This document shows, piece after piece, positions 24,640-36,600 of a stretch of DNA of 64,000 nt. Below the pieces are notes generated by a model. It saw only the letters and a list, made by a program, of their open reading frames with translations. It was not told where the DNA came from and did no database searches. The stretch is from Larix kaempferi (taxonomy: Eukaryota > Streptophyta > Pinopsida > Pinales > Pinaceae): contig BSBM01000904.1 in assembly GCA_027924585.1 (NCBI GenBank), positions 16,575,501-16,639,500 on the forward strand, given 5' to 3'. The number at the start of each line of letters is the position of its first letter. Position 1 is the first letter of the stretch. A program made the translations under genes and the position numbers.

Positions 24640-26003
24640 TACATTAAGTGTAAAACAACAATGGAAATATCATAATAATTCACTTCTAACAACCCCAAAC
24701 TTCACGGGAATTCAAAGAGAAAAGATACCAAACCAAGACATAAGTGTTCAGCCCTTATAGGACAACTTATCAGCCAACAACCAGATCTGAAATTGTACTT
24801 TAACAGCAGTAAATGCAGACCCTTATATTCTTATCTTCTTCCTTTAGATGTTAAATCACTAAAACAATTTGCTCGTTTACTTATGCCAAATCAACAAGAC
24901 ATAAATCAATGTAAATAACAAAGCATAAAGAACATATAGTTGGATATTCAAATCTGCAAATGGTGCAAGATATGGACAGCTAGAAACTTCATATATAAGC
25001 TCAGGATGAAGAACATAATGTAGCCTTCTCTCAAGGCTAGTACAAAAATCCAACCATCCAAAAATCCATAGCTAGGGTAAATTATCAAACCCTAGCTCAA
25101 CTAAGAAGATCCAAGTGCAAGAATCTCTCCAACACTATCTACAAGGCAAGATGTCCTCTTCTTCTTCACAAATCCACCCTAGGGTATTCTCTCAAAACCC
25201 TAATCTCCAATCTCCAAGTGTAAAACCCTAACACAAGAACTCCGAGATGCATAAGGCGGCCAAAAAACCCTAGCACCTCAAGGGAGAAAGATAAACAAGA
25301 ACAAGTGAAGATCCAAGAGAGAGAGAAAGCCAAGATCATCACCTATGTCTCGTCCACAAGGGAAAACCCTAATCACAAGAGAAAACGCCAACTAAGATGC
25401 CCTCCTTCCCTTCCATTAGCTTCTCCTAGGCTTCATGAAGAAACCCTAGCAAATCTCTACTAGAAGACAAGTACAAAGTGAAGTGTACAGATGATGATGT
25501 GATGATTGTGTAATAGGACTCTCTTCTTCTTCTATTTATATGAGAGGTAAGGGAGGCCAACAATACTATGTGGGCCTAAGTCCTTACAAGCAACCTACAT
25601 GGGCCCTTGTAGACCACACAAATGATAAATCCACTCAAGAGTACAAGTGCCATGCTTCAATAGGGATGCCATGCACAATAATGACTCCAAGGTGATGTAG
25701 CTACACAAAGCAAGTCCACACCACTCCATCATGAGCCTAAGTCCACACCACTCCATCATGAGCCTCCACGGACTCCATCCATCCTCCAAAGCAAAGTACT
25801 CCATTGGGTCAACTACCCCCTGCAAGAACACTATCGAAGCCCTAAGCATCCCCAAGCAATGTCTAATCCTCCAAACAAGAAACCAAACTGCCACTTGTTG
25901 ACTCGGGCTTGAAGTCCTCCTCCATGATGCCAAATGCTCCACATCCCCTGAAGGGCGCTCTCCAAGTAAATGACTCCTCCACGAGGCCTCAATGAAGGGT
26001 GTC
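24640..26003 (-). repeat. LTR-like repeat family, copy B, first part
   Basis: Homologous to copy A (16985-18542) in the same orientation, with the shared landmarks listed there. It is interrupted at 26004 by solo LTR 2. At the break it reads AATGAAGGGTGTC and resumes CACCAAACTACTAGAAG. Copy A reads through the same place as CATGAAGAAGTCACCAAGCT, showing the unoccupied site. Confidence 0.6.
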
Positions 26004-29000
26004 TATTATCACACAACTTGTAGTTGTCCCTAAAGGTATCCCATCTGGGACGGTAGAGGAGGTGGACAACTAAAGAGGTGACCCAAGAGATGCCACGGTT
26101 CCCAATGCAAGCTGGGAGTCACGACAACCGAAGCACTCTTCACTTTAGATCTGGATGAAACAAGACCAAGGGGGAGACCCTATAACCAATCAAAGATGAT
26201 TGGACCAAAACAAGGTTCCTAGGGAAATGTGAAAGACAAGTTACGAAAACCAATGCAAGGTTAGGTGGACCTAGGAGTTTAAGTATGGTTGAAAGAGGCT
26301 TAAGGGATGACTAGTGTTTCAACCAATGAATGATTTAGGTCACATAATGAGATCAAATGACAAGATCTAGTACCATGAAATACACAAGTGGGGCCCACTT
26401 CCTTAAAATAGGGAAATGACCAAAATGGGACCCACAAGGTGAAATTAGGGATGCAAATGGTACTGAGGGGTAAACAAGATGTAGATCTATGGATCTAGGA
26501 TGAAAAAGATGATACCCACATATGGGATCTAGCAAAAGACACAATCCCCAAGGAGTACGATTTGACCCAAGGAGACTAGTGCCTTTAGATGGAGGGGTAA
26601 ATGGAGTCCAAATTATGCCAAATTGTAGATCGGGGTAGTTAAGGCAATTATCAAAGTGGGTTTAGGATAGCATGACCCAATGATGGCTAGATCTCCATAG
26701 ATCTAAGATGGAAAATGCATCACCAAATTGACCCAAGTGGGGCTCAACGCTCAAAATGAGGAATGGGGCCCACAAGGTGAAAATCAATGAAGTGAAGCAC
26801 TAGGGGTAGGTTATCAAGTGAGAGGAGTGCAAATCAAGTGGAATCTCACCTACCCATGTCTTGGAACTAACCCAACTAGCTTCTCCCAAGGGGTGCGAAT
26901 TGCCTTCAAGAGGGCTAGGTGCCTTGGAAAGTGTGTCAAATGGGACCCAATCACCACCAAACTATAGATCCGAATTGCCGTGGATACTATAGAGGTGGGT
27001 TTTCAATATCTTTCCAAAAGCCAAGCTAGATCCAAGTAGATCTAAGAAACACAAAAATGAGGGTTTTGATTTTAATGGTTTTATGACCAGTGAAGAAGAA
27101 TGGATGGATCTACGTACATACCTTGATGAACTTACCTCAATTGCTTGTGGCCACTTTGCAAATTGATAGCATTCCCCTATGTGTACCTTCAAGAGTGAGA
27201 TCCAAGTGCTCCAAGCCAAAACGTCCTCCTCCAATGAAGCCAAATCATCCTCCTACAAGACAAGATCAAGTGAAACAAGCCAAGTAAGAAAATTATGAAA
27301 ATGATGGAAAGATGTAATAGAAAGCATCAACTATGTCACAAAGATACAATAATGATACTCCCTGTCACCAAGATCAACTCAAGAAAGAATACGTGGATCC
27401 CTCCAACAATAGCCCTCTTCAAATCGTCCTCCTCTCCACCAATTCAACCTCCCTGCAAGAAAACAACGTGTAGCCCCAAGATCCACAATGATACATAGAA
27501 GAGATACTGTGTATTCAAAGTGCAAAAGAATCCACAAGACAAGAGAAGTATGCTCCACAAATAAGTATTCTATTCCAATATTCAAGAGCTCCAAAGGTGC
27601 TTTTACAATAGGGGGTCTCCTCCTTATATAAGTTAATAAAGACCAAAACCCTATACCACAAAACCACTTTACAAGACAACATAATGAGTGGTTGAGATTA
27701 AAAGATCTCACAATATAATCAATGGCTAAGATGAGCCTAACATCAAATCACATGGATTATTCAAAGAGAGGGTGACGTCATCCCTCAAAAAGACTAAGGA
27801 GGGTGATGTCATCCCTAGAGGGGGTTAAATACAACATGGGCCCACCTCATATGACTAGGACATGACTAGGATAGCTCATGGTGGGGCCAAAAGGCATCAA
27901 TCCTTACTAGCTCATCCCCATGGCACAATAATATAAAATAATGTGTCCAAGGTAATATAAATGATCAAATATAGTCTCTAAAACTGATAGAGACTTGCAG
28001 TAACTGGCCTCCTGTGGCCATTGTGGACCCCACTGACTGATGCCAACTGACTGGAAGATGGGGGGTTCACCATGGAAGACCTCTGTGAAGACCAAGAGCC
28101 AAAACCTTGCCTCAATTGCCCAAATCGAATTCCTCAATGACCCTTTTATTCCATTTTTTATCCTCCTCGGGAATTGTGAAACTGCCCAAATTGACACCCA
28201 GGGTGCCTGCACTGTCAAACTGAGCCCACCAGGCTGTCTAGAAGGGGGGTAAAATGGTAACATCAAGTGGCTGGACCACCCCCTCCTCATACATCGCCCT
28301 AGGTGAACTGGCCTCTCATGGCCCCTGCTGGATAGGCTGGGAAAACAGCCTCAAATCTGGTCAACAAGTGGATAACTGCATCTACCCCTGTCAGAAGTGC
28401 TCGGAACTGAATGATAAGTGTCTCATTGGATCCAGAAGACCCAAATCCATCAAGAATGTGTACTCATACACCATGGGTTGACCTGAGGGGTCAACTGTAG
28501 GGTCCATCATATATGGACAGTGCATAATCTGATGATCTGCCATAATAATAAAACTTGCTGAACTGCATCAATCATCATCTGAATCATATGTCCATCATAT
28601 GATACCATCATCAATAGTATGTGGGACCATAAATCATCATCCATAGGTACATATGGTCCACATCATCACGGATCCCAAGAATAACCAAGGACAAGACTAC
28701 ATCAATGGACTAAAGACATGTTCTTTCAACCACATTCACAGCATAGCTTAAAGTACATCATCATTCTATGGCAGTTTAATACATGTAAATATTTTAATGT
28801 TATTTATACTTCACTTGCACAAAAAGTTTTAGTGACAAACTCACCCATTGGACATGGTCTAACTGCTAGCTAAGGGTGAAGGCTAAGACAAGGTTGGGAA
28901 AAGGGGGATGACTTGACCAAACTCAACGAGGTGACACTTTGGACGGGGAAAGGGGAAGCTACACTCTATGCCGGACAAATAACACGGGGAAGGGTTGTGC

Positions 29001-30213
29001 CTCACAAATGGGTAAGTTGTTTAGAGAGTGCTTATTCAACTTAGGCATCATGTTTACAGCAGTTTTGATCCAAGTTCATTAGGATCATTCAATTTTATTT
29101 CATGGCCTTTTTGGCCTACATAACCCTTCGGATCTCAGGTGCGCTAAGAAGCACAACTAATTGCAGCTTGCATCCAGGGCATGTTCATACATATAAGGTC
29201 GGCAATCGTTTAGATATAGAGTTTAAGAACCATTGTTTTTTGGACCTTTCTTATACTCTTCGAGGAGTATTTTTAGCAGTTCATCACTCTTTCCCTTTAC
29301 TCACGTGTGTTCAAAAACACATTCTAGAGTTTACATTTTCCATGGGCGAATTTGTAAGATTTCCAATATAGTAATACATGAGCTTTCAGTTTTAGCCAAC
29401 AACATCTCAAGTGTCTAGGGGGACTTCGACCAGTGCCAAACATCGAGACAACCGACTAGAATGATTTAGGCCTACAATCCAACTCACCAAAGGCAAGTTT
29501 TGTCACCAACTCAGAGCTGAGACACTAAACAAACATGGATGCGGTCCAACACAGAGGTAGAAAATGGGGAAGTCCTCAGTATCAAAAAGTCAAGGAAGAC
29601 AAGTCATGGGTAAAAGGCAGTATAGGAAAGTCATGGATGGATGGATTCAAAATGAAGGTGGTGCCTAAGCTAGCTGACAAGGATGTCTAGTAAGACCATA
29701 TCTATGCTCAGAAGAGGGAAATGAAACCAGTGAGTTTTGTCAGAAAACCTTTAAGTGTGCAAGTGATACATCCATTAATAATTATAACATCAACCAAGAT
29801 ATTCAAATTTTAGTTTAAATAGTATTGCCATATCCTGAATCATATACTGAGCAAATGCTATGAAGTTGATCAAAACAACAAGATAATAGTCCATGGTCAA
29901 TAGTCAGAAATCCACAGATCATACATCATAAGAATAATCATCATAAACCATCTGAAACACTACTGCAATAACATCACTAGGCACTGAACTGAAACTGTAT
30001 GGAATAAAGGGTCACATCGGTCATCAAATCCGAACTCTCAAGGCTCAGCCTTGGCACAAGGTCTAACATAAGTCTAAAATCATACACTGCACTGATCATG
30101 AGTGATCTCAAAATACAAGTTCATCATAGCTAATCTCTGTAAAAGCAAAGCTCTGGAATATACAGATATCTGCTCAGCAAGAATAGTGGCCCTGCCACTA
30201 TGGTGTGATAATA
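26004..30213 (-). mobile_element. Solo LTR 2, Athila-type, 4210 bp, reverse orientation
   Basis: The reverse complement aligns with solo LTRs 1 and 3 along its length. Exact target duplication GTGTC is at 25999-26003 and 30214-30218. Both terminal dinucleotides are mutated: the minus-strand start is TATTATCACACC (TG to TA) and the end TGTGATAATA (CA to TA). No internal retrotransposon region is present. Confidence 0.92.
27773..27811 (-). promoter_or_regulatory. TGACGTCA pair in solo LTR 2 (one site decayed)
   Basis: TGACGTCA at 27773-27780 and TGATGTCA at 27804-27811, the same arrangement as in solo LTR 1. The second has a C-to-T change at its CpG. The TATA candidate of this LTR is at 27623-27630 (reverse). 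Confidence 0.5.
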
Positions 30214-30218
30214 GTGTC

Positions 30219-30484
30219 CACCAAACTACTAGAAGATCTCCAATGCCTAAGGGAAGAAAGCCAAGTCGGCACCGTCCTGAGGTCAAGCATTCACTAAGCA
30301 AACTATCTCCACTGTGCATATCCATCACGAACTATCTATCATGTTTCAATCCATCACATGCCATCTCTCATGCTTCAATCCATCTCAGACCATTGAGGGG
30401 ATGAACATACACAATGTACCCCAATCTCATGAAGCACTCCCAACAATGGTGTAAACACTTTTGGAGTAACCCAAAAATCTAACA
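30219..30484 (-). repeat. LTR-like repeat family, copy B, second part
   Basis: Continues copy B after solo LTR 2. Its outer end is CTAACA at 30484, giving a minus-strand start TGTTAGATTTTTGGGTTACTCC that parallels copy A. Confidence 0.55.
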
Positions 30485-33400
30485 TTTCCATCTTGAATAA
30501 GGGTATCCTTGTAACATGTAAATCCTCTAGTTTGATCCTTTAGTTATCTATGTTTTACCTAGAGGGGAATCAAACCTACAAAGACAGTGTTAGCACTCGG
30601 ATTTTACCTTGGGTTGTATCAAGGAAACCCCGAGGTAACTCTTTCAAACCAACCTTTAGGATTAGAAGCTAGCCCTTCTAATCCAGAGAGGGCTCTCTCA
30701 TACAATTTAATCACCCAATGTCACCTCAATGATCGATTGTTTACTCAAGAACAGTGGCTAGATCATTTATAAGAATGAGATTTAAAAGATGGAGTTTTGG
30801 ATTGGACAAGGAAAACAGTTCATTGGATATGGAGTCGAATACATATAATGATAAATAGCAAAGCTTTGCAATGGAATTCTTAACAGAGGCAGGGTAGTTA
30901 TTCATTTACAGTCAAAATCTTTTGCAGGTGGTAAAGGAAAGAAAAATAGACATTCCATCAATATGGGCACCAATTCCAGATGAATCCAATATTGATTTTA
31001 GAGAAAAGATGGATACTCAAACCTAATAAGTCAGAGCATATACATATGAATTTTGACTTATTTTAACTCTCATCTAAGCATAGAAGACATAACATAATGG
31101 AAATGATGACAAAGAAGGTATACATGAACATAAAGAGAAAGAAAGTACAAACTTTAAAGTAAATAACACAAGAATCTCTGATAAACAACTTGCTCGGCTC
31201 TGCAATTCTATTCATTTTCAGAAAATTGAAACCTATTACAATGAAGAGCCTCTCTGCTCTTGAAAATCCCCCCTTTAAATCTCTCAAATACATTTGAATA
31301 TATAGCAAAACAACGTCTACCTAGTCTTAAATTCAAAATCTAACTACATTCTTAAAATAGAAACAGTTACAACCGATTTTCTTCCTTTCAGGAAGCGGAC
31401 TGCTGAAAAATAGGCTTCAAAGCCCCACCTGCATATCTCAAATGGTGACAACTGTGTGAAATCTGAGAGAGGTTTTTGTAATTACATATGTTGCGATCAA
31501 AACCCATGTCTTCATTTTGCTAGATTCCCCTACAGCTCCTCGGAATCTGCATTTAATTTGATGACTCAAACAGTGGTTTGGAAATCTGGAAAAATGCCCT
31601 GTGAAGATCCCTTTGATTCTCCCAAACCATGATACCTGTGTAAAAACTGAGAGAAGTTATCGTAGATTGGCCCGTGCTGAAGAAAATCCTCTCTCGGTTT
31701 CTGAAAATTCACTCCCATTTGGCCAGAAACCATATTTGAAGTTGACTAGTTAAAATAGTCATTTCCAAAAAATGTGCCCTCCTCGTTTTGTAATACCTCC
31801 TCCACTGTAAATTTGCATTCTGATGCTACGGAATGGCTGAAAACTATCTCAAAAAATCTGATCATCCATATCCACTTCTGAAAATTCCATTTTCAATTAT
31901 TTGGAATCAATCAAAATATCCATAAAACCAATTTTGCCCTTAGTTTTGGAAAACCATATCTTCCATTTGAAAACCATGTCCTATAATGTTCTCAATTTTT
32001 TCATTTTGCATTTAATTGTTTATGAATTAAATTCAAAAAACAATTTCTTGAAATAAATATAAATCCATAATCAATTTTCATTCTCCTATGAAAACCATCC
32101 ACTGGTTTTTTCCCCATGGTTTAGATTGCTTCCCTTGGTTTTGGATTTTCAAATCTTGGAAAATATTTACATTTTAAATATTTCCAATATTTAACATTCT
32201 TATTCTCACCTGATTTCTTTCCAAATAAATTATGGAGATTATAACATAAGGTTCTAACTTTGAACAAAAAGTATTATTTTTTATTTGCCGAGAACAGTTT
32301 CGCAAGCATTAGGGAGTGGTTTACATTACCACTTCTTCCCTATGCGAAATGATATACTTGACACGTAGTAAAAGTTAAAACCATGGTAAAGAATTTCGCA
32401 CAGCCCTTGTGGTATTATCCGTCGAGCACTTAAACCTAGCGAAATAATATCCACCCTTCATCAAACTTTTGACTTTTCCAAAGTTAAAATTTCATATTTT
32501 TCGAGATTCGTGCCGAGACTTTTATGTGGTAAATTATATTTTATTTTTTGGGTTTGAATATTAATATAAGTATTTCAATAAAATATTTATATTAATAACT
32601 ATAAACTTTTTTAATTTTTTAACAAAGACTTGGGCATTTTGGAGGTCCGCCATCTTTTAGCCATTCCACCATTTTAGAGATTTGCTAGTGCTTTGTCCAT
32701 CTAATTCAGCATATTGGCCAAATATAGAAGCCCTTCCAATTCACTTATATGCTCATCTAAATATAAAAAAATTCACTAGCTCCTGGTCACAGCCTTAGGT
32801 CCCATTGTAAACCTTGATCCTTTGATTTACCCCTTTTTCCTTCCAACCACATAAAACTAAATCTGTGCTAACAGACAGCAATTTCAAGCATACTCTGAAA
32901 TCTTTGGATCACAAGTAGCATGCTTAAGGCTTCAGCCTTCAGTTTAGGAAGCCACGTGTCAAAGCCTTCTTTCCTCACTTCCCAACCATAAGCAGAATTC
33001 TATATCTGTGCAATCGGTGGCATCAGCATTGAGTGTTCTAGTTAACATTGCCGTCCAATTTGTTAATAGTTAAAGAGTTTGATATGAGTAATTTATTTTT
33101 CTCTTTCCCTTATTCCAGTATCATGGTCAGCTTTTCCTTATTCCTCCATTGCTATTGGTTCAGAAGAAAGGATAGATATGGACCATTCTCCAGTCTTTCA
33201 AAGTGCTATACTATCTGTGATACTTGACCTATTCATTTTGTGGAGCTTTCATCTTTCATAATCTTCCAAGCTCTTATAGTGTCGGTCTAATTGAGCAGGT
33301 TCATACACTAGTGATTCCATTGTCTTATTAAAGCAGGAAATCAATATCAACAGCCTTCGTTTGTACACATTCTGACAGTTTCACAGTTCACAGATATTCT

Positions 33401-33622
33401 CCATTCGATTTAATATATATATATATAAGACAGTAAATTAGGCATGTGGCTCATGACTTTTAAACTGATATTGGGGCAGACAATAAATCAATGTATCTAG
33501 ATGAGAAAACTAGGAGTAACTACAATGTATGAGAAATTTAAAACCAATTAAAAATAAGAAGATGATGAAGACATTATAGGAGAAAGAAATTAAGAGATGT
33601 GAAAAGAGAGTAGTTCAAGTAC
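30485..33622. other. AT-rich intergenic or intronic DNA, no feature recognised
   Basis: Probably 3' intron or flank of the LON-domain gene. I searched for the next LON exon on the minus strand and did not find it. Parts near 32280-32530 (GCGAAAT words, TTCGTGCCGAGACTTTT) have the flavour of old LTR sequence, but no boundary is visible. Confidence 0.35.
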
Positions 33623-33686
33623 CTGCTCGTGCATGCCTTACCCAAGATCGTGCTAATTCTTCTGCTCTTCTAGCCATTTCTTGTAG
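33623..33686 (-). CDS. LON-domain exon (last one found)
   Basis: Acceptor TTGATGCCAG before CTACAAG, donor GTACTTG after GCACGAGCAG. It encodes LQEMARRAEELARSWVRHARA plus one base, the helical part after the beta-rich LON core. Arg/Glu-rich helices here are usual for the family. Phase 0 in, phase 1 out. Confidence 0.75.
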
Positions 33687-36600
33687 CTGGCATCAACCAA
33701 AAACAGATTTTTATGTCATGAAGGCACATGTGCAGAAAGTCCAAGACTAACAAGCTAGTTTTTATTTTCCCTTAAATGCTTATTTCCACTATACATGCTC
33801 ACTTATATTATTACTTACATGCTAAACCAATGGAAAGTGGGTACCTCACCAAAGAGCCCGCTTTTGTTTTTTGCTTAAGTTTCTAAGTTCACAAGGGTCA
33901 ACATTCCTTGCAGTGGTGAATTGTTTAAGAGTTATTTAGTTCATAATGGTTATTTAAAATTTTAAAATATAGACTTAGCATATTAATAGAGTCACTTTAG
34001 TCTAATTCATATTTTAGTGCTGTATTAATGATTTAAAGTACATTTAAGTCATTTAGGGTTTATGCACTTAGGATTTATATCACTACTTTACTATAAAAAG
34101 ATGTGCTCTCTCCATTTTATTATCCAAGAAGTATTTCTCTTACAAGTTCTTTGATACTCTTGGTTTTCCTGTATGTTTAGTTTATTTGTAGTATGGTATC
34201 AGAGCCACAGTCAGGGTAAGTCAAAGCGGGTGAAGGTCGAGGGACTGTAAATATTAGTGATGAATGAGGTACTGGTTTTCAATACACACTGAGAAACCAA
34301 AAAGGATTTTGGACAAAGAAAGTTAAGCATAATTGGTTTTTGGGTGTTCTAATCCAGGTTTATTTTTCAAAAAAGAGAGAAATGCCAGGTTAATATTTGG
34401 TTTTAAAGACGGGCTATGTTCTTTTCACCTGATTTAAAGCTAAGTATGGTTTTTTGAATTTAAAAAAAAAGGATATCCAAAAAATCAAAAGAAAAAGAAA
34501 AGGGGAAAAGAGAGAACCGATTTTAAACAAAAAAGGCAAATCAATTTGTTTTTGGAGAAGCCGTTGTATGGACCAGCCATCGTACCATTGTGTATGATCA
34601 TGAACAATCATACGACTGTACAGATACAGTATGACAGTCACCAGTTCAGCCATCATACAACCTGAACAAACACCCAGGAGTAGGAATTGACTGGTTTGCA
34701 GTCAATTTGACCGTACAACAATGAATTTGACGCTATTAAGTTAAAATTTAAATCATACTGTCTAGCACTCTAATTTTGCAAACATTTCTCTGATTTAGCA
34801 TGTATTTGGTAGGTTGTAACAGGTATGTGCATTTTTCAGCAGGTTTATCAATTTTTCAATAAGAATTTTTGTTTTTATCTCCATAATATTTAGTCCAGGG
34901 CACAAAAAATGTAGTTTTCTTGGCTACAAGCTCTATCTCAGTTGCAAAGTTTATTTTTAGTCACATATAGGCTGATTTTTTTGTGCTCTAATGGCTATTT
35001 TATCTAACATTATGTTAGAAGGTAACCATAAATTTTATGGGTAAAATTATAGTACATGGAAAGAGGCATATGTTAGCCATCTTTAAGTATAGGTGTTTGG
35101 ATCGGCTTGTTTTAGGGAAGGAAACACAGTCAATAACAGCTAAAAATGATCAAACAAAGTTCGATGAGTGGAATAGAGAAGAAGTAATGTTAATAAAGCT
35201 TTCAGCTAAGTTACCAGGATACGGATACGGATCCGGATCCGGATACGGATCCGGATCCGGATACGGATTCGCCAGATTTTTTAAAACCCAAGATCCAGAT
35301 ACGGCGGGGAAACGGCAATTACAAAAAAATATAAAAATATTTATATAATAAATAAAAATATAGAGTGAAGAATCAAACTATTCATGAAACTCAAGAATAG
35401 AACTATAAGTTATTGCCAAAAAAGAGAGTTCATGTACCATAACTGATAATTTGATGAGTTGTAACCATGATTGATATTGATAATTTTAAAAACCATTTCA
35501 GCATGAACTTGAATCGGGTCATAATATTGTTTTTGTGAGCCACATCCACATGTCCCTATCAGCAGGGAATAAAGTGGTTTTCTTGAAGGCTGTGGCAAGA
35601 CTACAAAACAGTGTAGGTGAAGTGAGCAACAACATAGCATGTAAAGATAGATCATCCCTTGACGGCAGACATTGACCATAAAGATAAATCAAATAAAAAA
35701 ATTGAGAGAAGAACTTGATATTGATATATCAGAGTTCAGGAGCAGATCTTGACATAAGGATAGATCAGACCTTGAGCAGAAATGGGTTTTACACTTTTAG
35801 CCATTAGTTGTAGGGTTTTTTAATTTTTTCATTAAAAAACATTTTTTGGGGGAGATCAATGGGTCATAGAAGCACTGGAAGTTTCAGGATCCGTTTGAAA
35901 ATTTCAGGAAATGTTTGATTTTTCATAGGATCCGTTTCATAGGACCAGGATACGTTTCCTTCTGTAGGGGATACGTTTCCATGATGGATCCTAGGTGGAT
36001 CCGATCCGGATACGTATCGGATCCGTGGATCCGCGGATCCTAGACACTGGGGTGGTGGATCCGGTAACACAGGCTTTCAGTGACCAATGAAATGCTTCCT
36101 GAAGTGCAGGCCAGGGTGATGTTGCAGCCATTTGGAAGTGACTGAAGGGTTTACATGAAACTTCAAATAAAGGTAGAGCCTTCTTCCTTAAAAATTTATT
36201 GTTTTCAATAAAGATAGATGTAAGTGAATCCTTACAAGACCATTAGCTGAAGATAAAAGATCTTAGAGAATCGTTGAATGCCATCGAGTGGAAAATGGAA
36301 AAAGAAGCCATGGTGGTAATCACTCTTGTTACCTCCCGAACTAGCATGTGCAGTTAAAGCCCAAAGAAACATGCTAGCATAAAGAAATCTAGAGGGGTTA
36401 CCCACTGTCACTTGAGTAACTCCCTCCCTACACTTTAGGCTGGCTCTTCTCCAACTCAAGGGGGGCTTCCCTAGGATAGGATTGCTAAGGCTAGGCAATA
36501 AGGCACAAGGTGATGTGAAGAGATGGCCTTAGCAAAACGTTCTGTCTTTGTAGCATAGAAAATAAAAAAGGGGTGATGAAAGGACCAAGAGACTAGTGCC

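Noticed and set aside
35037-35348. Open frame with Gly-Tyr-Gly-Ser repeats, looks like a glycine-rich protein
   Set aside because: The first half is copia gag and the repeat part is only the translation of GGATACG/GGATCC terminal repeats of the inserted DNA element.
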